Shown in pieces: positions 43,642 through 55,331 of a stretch of DNA of 64,000 nt. The position numbers and the translations under genes were made by a program. The stretch lies in NCBI GenBank assembly GCA_020002185.1, contig CM034543.1, forward strand, positions 4,295,167-4,359,166. Direction: 5' to 3'. Position 1 is the first letter of the stretch. Each line of letters opens with the position of its first letter. This DNA is from Paraescarpia echinospica. Lineage: Eukaryota > Annelida > Polychaeta > Sabellida > Siboglinidae. The notes beneath the pieces were generated by a model. It was not told where the DNA came from, made no database searches, and was given only the letters and a program-made list of their open reading frames with translations.

Positions 43642-44922
43642 AGTTCGTCTACGTTTTAGTGGTTGGGCAGCATTTTGCCTATTTGTTAGTGGTTGGGCAG
43701 AAGTTGATCTACAAGTTAATGGTTGGTCTACTTATTAATGGTTGGGCAGCAGTCGATCTACAAGTTAGAGGTTGGGCAGCAGTTGGTCTACTTGTTTGTG
43801 GTTGGGTAGCAGTTGGTCTGTTGTTAATGGATGGGCAGCAATCGATCTGCTTGTTAATCGTAGGGCAACCGTTGGTCTACTTCTTAGAGGTTGGACAAAG
43901 ATTGGTCTACTTGTTAGTGGTTGAGTAGCAACTGGTGCACTTATTAGTGGTTGAGCAGCAGTTGTTCTACTTGACAAAAGTTGGGCTAGTTGTTAGTGGT
44001 TGGGTACCAACTGGTCTACTTACTAGTGTTTGGACAGCAGTTGGGCTGTAAGTTAGTGGTTGGGCAACAATTGGTCTATTTGTTAGTGGTTGGGCAGCAG
44101 TTGGTCTATTTGTCAGTGGCTGGGCAGTAGTTGATCTACAAATTAGTAGTGGAGCAGTAGTTGGTCTACAAGTTAGTGGTTGGGCGGCAGTTGATCTACT
44201 TGTTAGTGGTTGGGCAGCAGTTGGTCTCATTATTAGTGTTTGGGCTGCATTTGGTCTACTTGTTAGTGGTTGGGCAGCAGTTGATCTACAAGTTAGTTAT
44301 TGGGTAGCAGTTGATCTACGTTTTAGTGGTTGGGCAGCAGTTGGTCTACAAGTTTATGGTTGGGCAAACGTTGGTGTATTTTTTGGCGGTTGGGCAGCAG
44401 TTGGTCTGCTTGTTAATGGTTGTACAAAAGTTGGTATACTTGTTTGTGTTTGGGTAGCAACTGTTCGACTTATTGGAGTTTGGGCAGCAATTGGTCTACA
44501 AGCTAGTGGTTGGGCAGCAGTTGGTTTACTTTTTAGTGGTTTTCAAAATTGCTACTACAAGTAGACCAGTAGAAACTGGTCTACTTGTTCGTGTTAGGGC
44601 AGCTGTTGGTATACTTGTTAAAGGCTGGGCAGCAGATAGTCTACGTGTTAGTGGTTAGCAGGAGTTGGTCTACAAGTCAGAGGTTGGGCTGCAGTTGATC
44701 TGCTTGTTAGTGGTTGGGCAGCAGTTGATCTACTTGTGAATGGTTGGACAGCAGTTGGTTTAGAAGTTAGTGGTTTGGCAGCAGTTGGTCTGCGTGATAG
44801 TGGTTGGGCAGCAGTTTGTCTAGAAGTTAGTGGTTGGTCAGCAGGTGGTCTACAAGTTAGTGGTTGGGCAGCAGTTGGTCTACTTGTTAGTGGTTGGGCA
44901 GTAGTTGGTCTACCAGAGTAAA
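43642..44922. repeat. 30-bp minisatellite, right part (about 43 units)
   Basis: Consensus gttggtctacttgttagtgg followed by ttgggcagca. Two main variants occur, with ctacttg or ctacaag in the middle. The unit is a multiple of three, so long decapeptide frames are open on both strands (VSGWAAVGLL on +, TSRPTAAQPL on -). It lies inside a CUB intron. I treat it as non-coding. Confidence 0.92.
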
Positions 44923-45439
44923 CAACTGCATGAAAAATAAAGTAGCTTTGGCACATAAATTATAACGCCTTTGCTTAAACGCGAAATTAAATAGTAGAAC
45001 ATTTTGCTTATCGTGTACGTGTACTGGCTGGAGATGAAATCCTGTGCATATGTCTGAGACCCTCTATGGTGTTTTTATTGTTTTCATGGCAGGTTTTGGT
45101 TTGTAGAGATTCCAGGGATATACTTAAATTTGAAAATGCCATATATATGTATATACATATGCATACATATATATTAGTATATATATATATATATATAATA
45201 TTATATGGTATTGCCAATTTTAAAATGGGGTTGTTTTAAAATACCCTCACAAAACCATTACAAAGGTACATGGGCTGGTAGGTTCTGGTAAGGCAAGATG
45301 TGGTCGGGTGGGGGCAAGTTGGTCTTACTGGGGGCCCAAGAAAGTAATGAGGGGCAATGTAACAATGCCGTGTACTGGTCAGATGAACATGGTAATAAGT
45401 GTTAATATGTATTTAAGGAAGATGTGTATGGGTGTGTGC

Positions 45440-45482
<43 letters not shown>

Positions 45483-45574
45483 TGTAGTATTGCCAAATTA
45501 TACACTCTGGACATAGCGATAGATTGCAACCAGTGGGTCGTGTAAACTCACCTCATATTGTTGTTTATTTACAG
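44923..45574. other. Intron end with (TA)n and (GCGT)n tracts
   Basis: (TA)n at about 45175-45197 and a clean (TGCG)n run at 45436-45484, both within 400 bases of the next CUB exon. The rest holds nothing I recognise. Confidence 0.8.
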
Positions 45575-45806
45575 CAAGTGCGGTTACATTTCATCAGGTT
45601 TGAGCTCGAGGAACCTGCTGGTAGCTGTTTCGATAAAGTAAATATTCACGATGGAAACAGCACTGCTGCTCCGCTGATACGTTCACTCTGTGGCAGCAAC
45701 TTGCCCAAATATATCACATCCAGCGGAAACACTGTCTTCGTCTACTTTGAGTCGGATTACTCAATCGAAACAGCTGGGTTTAGGATTCAGTACACGGAGC
45801 ACGAAG
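45575..45806 (+). CDS. Exon: second half of CUB domain (first after the protease)
   Basis: Acceptor TTTACAG at 45568-45574, donor GTAAGA at 45807. It reads QVRLHFIRFELEEPAGSCFD, KVNIHDGNSTAAPLIRSLCG, SNLPKYITSSGNTVFVYFES and AGFRIQYTEHE. Third and fourth cysteines are present, and the E..D..D pattern of calcium-binding CUBs is plausible (FELE, FDKVNIHDG). Very similar to the exons at 46754 and 55332, so the three modules arose by recent duplication. Confidence 0.92.
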
Positions 45807-46001
45807 GTAAGACTATTTGTTTTGTCATTAAACATTTAATAATGTTGTAAGCATACAGTAATCGAACAGCTTATTGTGCATTGTGTCTTTTTCGGTATTT
45901 TGATCTTTTATATACAGGGGGGCAGGTATATGGTTATATTGCGGCAAAATTACCAATTGTTCAGTTAGTGGTAACAACTGTGCAACAATGTTTGTTCGCA
46001 G

Positions 46002-46123
46002 TTGACGCATGTCATGGCAACACGGTTGTACTGACGGGATCCGTTGGAGAGTTTGGTACGGCAGGAAACCAGTATAACAATGACGAGAAATGTCGGTGGA
46101 TGATTCAAGTCGAAGTAGGCAAG
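46002..46123 (+). CDS. Exon: first half of CUB domain (second after the protease)
   Basis: Acceptor TTCGCAG at 45995-46001, donor GTAGAA at 46124. It reads (V)DACHGNTVVLTGSVGEFGTA, then KCRWMIQVEVGK. Only 195 bases separate it from the previous exon, so this intron was spared by transposons. Confidence 0.92.
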
Positions 46124-46753
46124 GTAGAATCTGACAATTATTGACTGTAACATGTTCGCCTTGTGTTCCTTGTGATATCAAAGCAGTTTCGTAGTTATCA
46201 CGCATCGTTGTATATATTAATCAGCTGGTTGTATAATATCTGAAATTGCAATATATACGACCTAGATTAGTATTAAAGGTACATTGGACCATCGCATTAT
46301 GGAGTACGTTTGGACTTGGTCAAGCGTAACATTATACTTGGGTATGTAACATGGTGCAGGGCAGGACGACCTCTTCAACGTTGTTCCTGCTTATGTCAAG
46401 AGTATATTTTGCGAGTGTTTTATCGTGTATTTATTCTTCTGTGTGCCCTTAGTGATCACAGCCTATACTATTCGGTTGATTGAGTTTTGTAGCAGCTCTG
46501 TTACACTCCTTCCGAACCAAGTCGACAGTCTACACCCAGTATGTGTTTTCGCTGACGTCTTCAGCAATTTCCCTCGATCTTTCCTATTGTTATTAGTCTT
46601 CTTAGAATTTGCTTTCTCATTACATTGCTTATGAATCCTGTCTGTTGTTTGTTACGAAAGCTCTGTTGTTGATTTCTACACGTCAGGATATCGCAATTGA
46701 TCAATTCTAATAATCAATAACAACAAAGGCGTTCTAATGCCTTCTGTTTGCAG

Positions 46754-46979
46754 CACGTGCGGTTGCATTTCATCAGATTTAAGCTCGACGAAATTCTCTG
46801 TAATGACAAAGTACATATCTTCGATGGAAACAGCACTGCTGCACCGCTGATACGTTCACACTGTGGCACCAACATTCCCAAAGATATCACATCCAGCGAA
46901 AACACAGTCTTCGTCTACTTTGAGTCGGATGTCCTGTTTCTAAATGCTGGTTTTCGGATCATGTACTTAGCAACTGAGG
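46754..46979 (+). CDS. Exon: second half of CUB domain (second after the protease)
   Basis: Acceptor TTTGCAG at 46747-46753, donor GTAAGG at 46980. It reads HVRLHFIRFKLDEILCNDKV, HIFDGNSTAAPLIRSHCGTN, IPKDITSSENTVFVYFESDV and AGFRIMYLATE. Both CUB cysteines are present. It leaves in phase 1. Confidence 0.92.
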
Positions 46980-47059
46980 GTAAGGCACCATTATTTGTTT
47001 GATCTGGTGTACAATTCTAACAACCGACAAACACAGTGCAGTTGTATAGCTAATCATTA

Positions 47060-48810
47060 AAACAATTACAAGATTTAACAATATTGCCACCCAGAGAATT
47101 AAGTCTAGATGGCAAGTGGACAAGGAAGCTTTTTGGCTTATCGAGAGTCCAACCGTTTATATCTACGTGTATCTCTGAGGTATGTGTCGATGTTATTGTT
47201 AAACATATTCACGCTACTGTCAACAACATAATCAACAGATAATATGTTCCATTCACTTACAGTCCTTTGTGAAAATGAGAACGTTCTTATATATAATATA
47301 CATTGCTCCTTTACGAATGTAACTTCATATCCTCTAGTCCTTGTATCTTTCTTAACTGAGAAAAAATATTTCTTATAATATTTTCATAACAATTCAATAT
47401 TTTAGACACTTATATATATGGTCTCCTCTCAATCTCCTGGTATCTAGTGTTGTTAAACTACATTCTCTTAGGCGTATTTCATAAATAAGATCCTTCTGTT
47501 TTGGTATAATTTTAGTCGTTCTCCTCTGTACTATGTCTAGCATATCTATGTCCTTCTTGCGAAATGGCCTCCACGCTTGTATAAAAATTTAATATTCTAA
47601 ATGAGGCCTAACTATTGTTTTGCACAGCGGTATTATTAGTACTTTTTCTTTATATATATTTCGCCTAATTAATCCAAGGGTTTGATTTCCTTTTGAAGCT
47701 GCAATTCCGCACTGCTCTGAAATCTTCATATCAGCACTAATTGTGAACCATAAGTCATTTTCTTTTACAGTAGTACTTAATACAGTACCCCCATTGTATA
47801 TTCTACATCGTCGTTCCCATATCCTGTATGGAGGCATTTATATTTCCCAAAATTGAACAGCATTTGCCATTTTTCAAACCATTTAATCCACCTGTCAAGA
47901 TCATCTTGTAAATGCTGTCTATCTCCATCACTTTTAATCCTTCATATCAGCACTAATGCTTAACCCTCAGTCCTTTTCTTTTACAGCAGTACTTAGTACA
48001 GTACACCCATTGTATATTGTACGTCTACGTTGTCATGTCCTGTGAGGAGGCATTTACACTTCCCAAAATTGAACATCATTTGCCCCATTTCATACCATTT
48101 GATCAACCTGTCAAGATCATCTTGTAAATGCTGTTTATCTCCATCACTTTTAATCATTCTAAACACTTTTGTATCATTCGCAAACTTCAACGCCTTACTC
48201 GTTATATCATCGTCCAAATCGTTGATATATATTAAGAATAATATAGTTCCCAATACTGATCCCTATGGTACCCCACTCAAAACCGATTGCCAGTTTAACC
48301 AGAAATCTTTGATGTGGCACTTTGTTGAAAGCTTTCTGAAAATCTAAGTTGATGATATGTACTGGTGATCCCTCGTCTACCCAATTAGTGATATCTTCCA
48401 AAACAACATAACATATTTGTTAAACACGACCTCGCTTTTAGAAACCCATGTTCAGATGGGTTTATCAAATAATGTTTAACAAGAAAATCAACCGTGTGAT
48501 CTTTAATTAGTGTTTCTAATAATTTACAAATCACCGATGATAAACTAACTGGTCTATAGTTCTCTGACTTGTTTCTGGAACCTTTTTTAGATAACGGTAT
48601 AATGTTTGCTTCTTTCCATTTTAAAGGAACCACTCCCTCTTCTAATGACAAATTAAAAACTGTAGCAAGCGGTACGCTAATTTGTTCTACAATTTCCAAT
48701 AGTAGTTTGGGCGGAATTCCATCCACTCCAGTGATTTATTATCGTTCATAGCCCTTATTTCCTTAGCTACTATTTCCGGGGATACAATTAACTGTCCTAA
48801 ATAGAAGAAG
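47060..48810 (-). mobile_element. CR1-like element, family A, copy F, with internal duplication
   Basis: Minus-strand copy of the RT and 3' end: 48726-48385 (DGIPPKLLLEIVEQISVPLA, NYRPVSLSSVICKLLETLIK), 48401-48207 (NLDFQKAFNKVPHQRF), 48253-47993 and 47837-47589. The 3' block with the tail is at 47060-47160. The part at about 47720-47810 (ttcatatcagcactaat onward) recurs at 47942-48035, so a segment of about 220 bp is duplicated inside the copy. 5'-truncated near 48810. Confidence 0.85.
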
Positions 48811-48892
48811 AAGTTTACTTCATTCACCCCAAATACATAATTAAGCAGTGTTACATCGGTTTTGATTTGAAGAAAATTAGTAAGTAATGTAT

Positions 48893-48927
48893 ACATACAT
48901 TCATATATATATATATATGTATGTATG

Positions 48928-48958
<31 letters not shown>

Positions 48959-48960
48959 TA
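48893..48960. repeat. (TATG)n/(TA)n microsatellite
   Basis: Alternating TA with GTAT interruptions just left of unrecognised intron sequence. A small imperfect hairpin (ggggtgg..ctccta / taggagccacccc) lies downstream at 49082-49136. Confidence 0.85.
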
Positions 48961-49399
48961 CATTGGACATACATATAATTCATAAAATTTAAACACGTAG
49001 CTCATACCTACGTATACATCCGCCTACAAATTACATTTATCAAATAAAGACGTAAATACAATCATCAAACTTGACGCCAACGGGGTGGGTGACTCCTACT
49101 AAGACAAAATAGTCGCTGTCATAGGAGCCACCCCAATGTTGATGATGTCATTGCTCTATTAGCCAGATGTCTGTCTCATACATGTTGTAAGTTATCTTTG
49201 TCATGTGTATACATGGCGATGTTCTTGTATAGATATTAGTATTTGGGTGCTACATGATATTTGTAACTTACTGGTTTTGCAGACATGAGTAGCAGTTGGG
49301 CAATGTGCATATATCACTACATATTTGTAAAAAGTATTTTTACGTACAATGTAAATCCACGTAAACTAATAGTGTTTATTTTATCTTTGACTATTTCGG

Positions 49400-51430
49400 G
49401 CGTATTATTAATAGTATGAGGCAAATTATATTGAGACATTCCATTGCAAATTCATGTTTACTTCTAAAAGTATATATATCTTTTTATGTTTCGAGTGTTG
49501 TAATTGTGCATATTAGCAAGTGGGGTAATATTCCAGTTTAATAATTAAACTGGAAAGTCTTCGTGTATGTATTTAAAATAAAATTTTAATTCTTGCAAAT
49601 TTAATATGTATGTTCTACTTTTGATAAATGAATTTCTTTAAATAGAGGTTTAGTATGGGAATTATAATTGTTTAAGATTATTATTCGCACTGCTTGTTTT
49701 AAGTTTTAAAATTCTATTTCCTTTATATCCCCATGCCATTATGCATTAGTGAATATGAGATAATGTTAACGAGTTATATAATATAACTTTTATTCCTAAA
49801 GGTAGTACATGATTTAGTTGGTTTAAAATGTCAATTGTTTTGGAACATTTGTTAGATAGTTTTTCAGTATGCTTTTTCCAGTTTAAGTTAGTGCCCAAGG
49901 TCTAGCCTAAAAATAAAACAAATTATTCATTCACTTTTTTCAATGATGACATTGTCTATTCTTAACGTAAGAATATGTATGTGTTTATTAGGCATGTGAA
50001 AAATCATGTATTTTGATTTTGTTTTGTTTAACAACAGTTTATTTTTTTATTTAACCATTCAGAAACTTCGACAGTTCTTCATTTATACAGGTTTTAGTAC
50101 TTTTATTTTGTGTGTTATCAGAAAACGTTCTTTACGTACTAGATAAAGTAACATCTGCATACATGATGAAATCAAACATGTTACTGGCTTCTGAAAAGTA
50201 TATTAATGTATATAATAATGTATATAATAAATAATAATGGACCAAGAATTGATCCTTGTAGAATACCAATTGTTATAGGTAAAGTGTCTGACTGGATTTC
50301 TTCAATTTCGGTATATTGTTTTCTGTTTGTTAAATAACTTCTAAATAAATGCAGTGTTGAGCCATCAATGCCATAAGATATATTTATTTAGTAAAGTGTT
50401 ATGGTCAATGGTATCGAAGGCCTTGGAATGATCGAAAAATATGCTAATCGGTTCTTCATTTTTATCCATTTGCATTACAATTCTATTAATTAATTCTAGT
50501 GCGGCATATTTAGTTGAATATATAGGTCTAAATCCGTACTGATTATCAAAAGGAATGTTAAAATCATTGAAATATAAAGATAACTGAATATAAATTATTT
50601 TCCCAATAACTTTTGAAATAGAAGGAAGAAGAGAGATAGGCCTGTAATTGTCAATTAATTATGAATCGTCTTTTTTAAATATTTGGTATGACATTCGCAA
50701 TTTTGAGTTTGTACGGGAATATACCGGTATTTAAAATTTGGTTTATTAATAGCGATAATGATTTTAAGATCGCGGGTTCGATTATTTCTAACAATTTGGA
50801 TGAAATGCCGTCGAAACCACAACTGTTTTTGCTGGAAGATTTTCTATGGTTTTCTTTACAGTTTCTTCGTCAACATGTTTAAATAAAAAACAGAATTTAC
50901 TTGTTTATTTAGATAATAACAATAATCTTTATTACCTTTAAAAGTGATACAACTTGCAATGGTCTGGCCAATATTTGTGAAGTAGTTATTAAATCTGTTT
51001 GCAATATCTTTTTTATCTGTAATTGTTTTGCCGCTTTCTATAAAACCGACAGGCAAAGTTCGATTTGTCTTACTATTTAACAGAATTTCATTTATAATTT
51101 TCCAAGTATTTCTTATATCATGCTTAAATTTATTAAAACTTTCTTCAAAATACATTTGCTTGGCTATACGAATGCTATTTTTTAGTATTGAGTTATACGT
51201 TTTGAGGTTAATGGAACAAATGTCATAGTTAGGTGAATTTGAATTTGTCAATTTCAGTTTTTTATACAGTCTCAATATCGAATTGATCTTAGCAAACTTT
51301 GAGTTATCCACATTGACTTTTTATGTTTGTATTGATTGAATTTCACCATTTATATCTAACACATTTACTAAATCATTCTTTTGAATGCCTCCTAAGAAGG
51401 AGAGGATATTTTCATCAAGTGTCATTTACG
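49400..51430 (-). mobile_element. Jockey/L2-like retrotransposon, degraded
   Basis: Minus-strand 51311-50856 reads FNKFKHDIRNTWKIINEILL, then GKTITDKKDIANRFNNYFTN and IGQTIASCI, a linker typical between endonuclease and RT. Further left, scraps of RT (around 50460-50390 for the AFDTIDH-like block, 50280-50240 for a GIPQGSILGP-like block) can be read with stops. Resembles the family at 4945-7290 in layout. Boundaries are approximate. Confidence 0.65.
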
Positions 51431-52290
51431 TTTACCACCACTCACGTCTCCCCGATTATATTGATTAGTTTGATATTTACGTATGTAGGTAGATGAGATA
51501 CACTTAGTGATACATCCATGTGAATGATGTCTATATGTGCACAGTTCTTTACAATTGTTAACATTGAGGTGCTCTCTGTATAATATATGAAGTTGTTAAA
51601 ATGGACGTCCTGACGTTTGGTATGAACAAACAACATGAGCAGAGCAGTAACCATTAATATCGACGTAATATTCTCATTCTTCAAGATAAATAATAATAAA
51701 TTGTAATAAGAAATTAACATGAACATGATAAAGAGTAATACAAATAATAGAAAGCAGGATTGTTCCTGGGATATCATCAACTGATGATCTGGTGAGGTAA
51801 ATAAAGACAAGAAGCTTTAGTGTTACAAATGAAACACCATAAAGGTAGATAAACAAAATCAGGTTAAAAAAACTATAAAAAAACTACCCGGGTGGATTCA
51901 GTAAAAAGGCATAATAACGGAAATGAATCAAACATTTCAAGTTACGGTTTGTACCTCAAATAAATTACAGGGCTTTACTCTGAGATCAATCAAGATCGTT
52001 TACCTTGTGTATGTAACCTTTGAAAATAAAATGTGTGTAACCTTTAAAAATAAAATATGTGTATAACGAAAATGAGCTCACTCAACAGTATGAATAAATT
52101 AATACGTTGGTAAATTATTACTAAGCCCCGCAACTATTTTATCATGACATTTCTGGGATCATATGACTATGAAACATAAATATTGTTGTAATCATAAACA
52201 AAAACATAGCTATATTACTCATATACATGATGTATTGTAGATACATAAAACACAATCTACGACTACCGTCATCGGCGTCACATCACATCA
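51431..52290. other. Intron, no recognised content
   Basis: AT-rich, no coding block or repeat that I can name. A short direct repeat (tgtgtaacctttgaaaataa) occurs twice near 52010-52060. Confidence 0.5.
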
Positions 52291-52316
52291 GTCTTTACTT
52301 AGAGAATTTGTCCAGG

Positions 52317-52860
52317 TCAGAATTCGATGAGATGAGGACGATCCCACCTTTCAGATCCTTTGCAATTTTTTTCCGTTAAACGTCCATGTATCTGCAACTT
52401 CCCCTGACGGCGTAGGTTTCTTGCGTGGAACTCAAGCTGTGGTCGTCTAGCCGTCAAATCTTTGATTAAGTAAACGCGGCTTGCGTTTCCTTTAAGTTTC
52501 CCTCGCATTTGGATGATGGCGTCCCGGCGGCGCTCGCATTGGAATTTCACTACGACGCCACGCGGGCGTCCTGAGTTTCTTCCGATACGGTGGCAGCGGA
52601 CAATTTCGGATGATGTAAGTGGGGGGGGGGGGGTAAGGCCGATCTCATTGTTTATTAGACCAATGATATCCGTCTCGAGATCTTCCCCACCCTCCGATTC
52701 CTTCAGTCCATGGAACTGGATACTGCCTCGCCGGGAATATTGCTCCAGATCGTCCAATCGGACTCCAGTTTACAAATTTTTAGCTCCAGTTCTCCAATCC
52801 TGGCATCTCTGGATTCGACGCGCTTTGACAGTTCATCGATTTTCTTGGCCATAATTGTCG
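52317..52860 (-). pseudogene. Non-LTR ORF1-like (coiled coil, RRM, C-terminal domain)
   Basis: Minus strand: 52860-52760 gives a short coiled coil (AKKIDELSKRVESRDARIGE, LELKICK). Then 52757-52317 reads MDDLEQYSRRGSIQFHGLKE, GLINNEIGLTPPPPLTSSEI, VRCHRIGRNSGRPRGVVVKF and DIAIIQMRGKL-like to RRQGKLQIHGRLTEKNC. DLEQYSRR..I.I.G..E and RPRxVVVKF are hallmarks of the ORF1 RNA-binding proteins of L1/CR1-group elements. A frame shift separates the two parts. A poly-G run (52619-52631) is a likely error or slippage site. No ORF2 follows. Confidence 0.7.
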
Positions 52861-53289
52861 ATTTTGTCAGCCAAATCATGTGGGCATAGTATCGTTTTCA
52901 TATTCAACAAAAACGTTTCGTCACATATAATTTCTTGTACAATCAACTTAAAATTATCAGTGTCAAAGGGTGATTCTTCCCCTTCTTAGGCTGCGGCATC
53001 GTCAGTTTACGCTCATCTGTTTGCGGCTAGAGTCAACCGCAGTACCCTGTAATGTATATTGTTGTCTATTGTCTGTCCACGGCGCCAACGATCGGGCGCG
53101 AGCGGTCAGCGGCTAATTGTTAGCAGGTGCAACGAGTTTCCTTTGTCAACCAGACTTCAGGCTAAAAAATAGTTATCACTAGCCCGCGGCGTGTAATTAA
53201 ATGAAGCGATCTAACTCAGTGCATAGTTAAACACAAACTGAGCTCAATCGACAATATAAACATGCAAATAGCCTCTCTTGTACTGGCGG

Positions 53290-53825
53290 CCATCTTGTAT
53301 AGTCTGATTCTGCCCCCATGAACGTACCCTCTGGTACTGGCAGTGAACAAATATCTTCCCTTGTAAACACCGAACGAAATACTCATTCAGGTCTTCTGCC
53401 ATTAAGAATCCCTCTGATATTAAATTTCCAGCACTATCTTCTAGAGGACCGACATTATCCTGAACGTTCTGTTTGCTTCGAACATACACATAACAATTCT
53501 TGCTGTCATATTTTATATTACAAGCTAATTTTTGTTCATAGCTTCTCTTTGAATTTATAATTTCAGCTGTAGCTTGGTTAGTGCTTCTTTATAAATGTTG
53601 TAGTCTTCATCGTTTCCAGTACGTCTATATGACTTCCACAAGTGTTTCTTTTTGGACCGTTTCCCTTGTTTTTTGAAGGGTACAAATGTATCGACTATGT
53701 ACTTAATTTCAGTCTTTAAGATATTCCAGCATTCTGCTGCTGTCTTATGCTTCAGTGTGTTATTCCAGTCTATCTTTGCTAAATATTTCCTCATGTCCTT
53801 ATACCTTCCTTTGAGATAAGCGAAC
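53290..53825 (-). mobile_element. CR1-like element, family A, copy H (internal fragment)
   Basis: Minus-strand 53830-53555 reads GRYKDMRKYLAKIDWNNTLK, AECWNILKTEIKYIVD and SYRRTGNDEDYNIYKEAL. 53489-53244 reads YVRSKQNVQDNVGPLEDSAG and NLISEGFLMAEDLNEYF. This is only the linker between endonuclease and RT. It ends 40 bases before the acceptor of the next CUB exon. Confidence 0.85.
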
Positions 53826-53864
53826 CTCAATCATATTATTTTTTAACTTTGCAAACGTTTCCAG

Positions 53865-54004
53865 AGTTCGTAGAATATGAAGCTGACGCATGTCTTGGTC
53901 GGACAGTTGTACTGACGGGATCCGCAGGAGAGTTTGGTACAGTGGAACGCCAGTATAACAATAACGATAAATGCAAGTGGATGATTCAAGTCGAAGTAGG
54001 CAAG
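53865..54004 (+). CDS. Exon: first half of CUB domain (third after the protease)
   Basis: Acceptor GTTTCCAG at 53857-53864 with a pyrimidine tract, donor GTAGGA at 54005. It reads (E)FVEYEADACLGRTVVLTGSA, GEFGTVERQYNNNDKCKWMI and QVEVGK. The sister exon at 46002 starts at DAC, so this one is 18 bases longer; an AG at 53881-53882 would give the shorter form in the same phase but has no pyrimidine tract. A CR1 fragment ends at about 53825, so the acceptor region may have been rebuilt after the insertion. Confidence 0.85.
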
Positions 54005-54122
54005 GTAGGAATTGACAACCATTTACTATAACATGTTTTGCCACGCGTTCCAGATGGTATATCAATAGAAGTTGATAGTTTCAAATTTAGCAGGTTTCTT
54101 ATCTAAATTAACTTGTGTACAT

Positions 54123-54178
54123 TTGTGTGTGTGCGTGTGCGTGTGCGTGTGCGTGTGCGTGTGCGTGTGCGTGTGTGT
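54123..54178. repeat. (GTGTGC)n microsatellite
   Basis: Hexamer repeat of about 55 bases in the intron between the two halves of the last CUB. Confidence 0.93.
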
Positions 54179-55331
54179 ATTGCAGTATTGGTTTTGACTG
54201 TGCCTAGTTTATGGAATTATAACTATGTAGTTAGTACAGTAATGTGCAACAAAGCGCTCCTCCACCTATCACGGCAGGTGTATCATTGGTGCGTTCTACC
54301 AGTCAAACGGTGCCAATCTATGTTAGTCATGTTCATGTTCGCAGAAACACAACGACAAAATATCACAACAATGTTAATTGTTTACTCATATTATTATAAT
54401 AAATGGTTCCACAATGAAAGTACTTTAACTAAACAAAAGTGTGAAATAGCAATTCATATGTCACATATATTTTGTTATGACAGTCGGCATTAGATAATGC
54501 GATCAATTATGTAACTGACGTAATATTTATATTTTTTATGTCACGTTCAGTGCGAGGCAATGCAAAGTCCTCAATGGTAAGCAAAATGCACGCCCTTTTA
54601 ACATTAAAATGGAAATGCGCTTATTGAAACAACTCAGTTAATACTTAGAACAAAATGTTTCACATGTCACATTTATGGAATGAAACACTATGTATATGTT
54701 AATTGACTAATAAATAATCATGTATTGATTTTGTAAGACCTAATTATTGTACCATATTTATATAATACCTCTAGCTAAATATTTAATTTAGAGCGATGTT
54801 AGACATTAATGGGATGAATGTTCCGATAAATGTAAGCAAAATGTATAACTATAGATTTCAAACTGGCATACCGTACAATATACAGTGGTGGGTTAACGTA
54901 CATTACGGTGCGCTTTGCCCCACATGGCGATATTTGAAATATATGCGGGAACGTCATTAAACTGATATCCGTGTTTGTTATTACGATGATTCTGTAGTTC
55001 TAATACTATTTAGATAAAATATGTGAGTATGTGAATGTGTTATCCTTTTCTGCCATTGCACAAACTAAATAAACGACATCGTCTTTGTCGCTAAAGATGT
55101 GCGCTTTCTTCTTAGCTTGTAATGATAATAACACTTAGGATCTCGAATCATGCTCGGAAGAGGGAGCCAAGGTCTACTGTTCAAGGTTTCATAAAGTTTA
55201 TTAATGTCATTCTATATTATAATGCACCAGTTGTAGTCCTCATTCTGGACAGTTTATTCGTGTTATATTGTTGACATTCCAGATGCATTCTTATTTATAA
55301 TAATGTTATTGTCCCGTTCACCAAATAGCAG

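Noticed and set aside
43659..44956. Decapeptide-repeat proteins on both strands of the 30-bp minisatellite
   Set aside because: The repeat length is a multiple of three, so frames open automatically; both strands look equally good and it lies in an intron.
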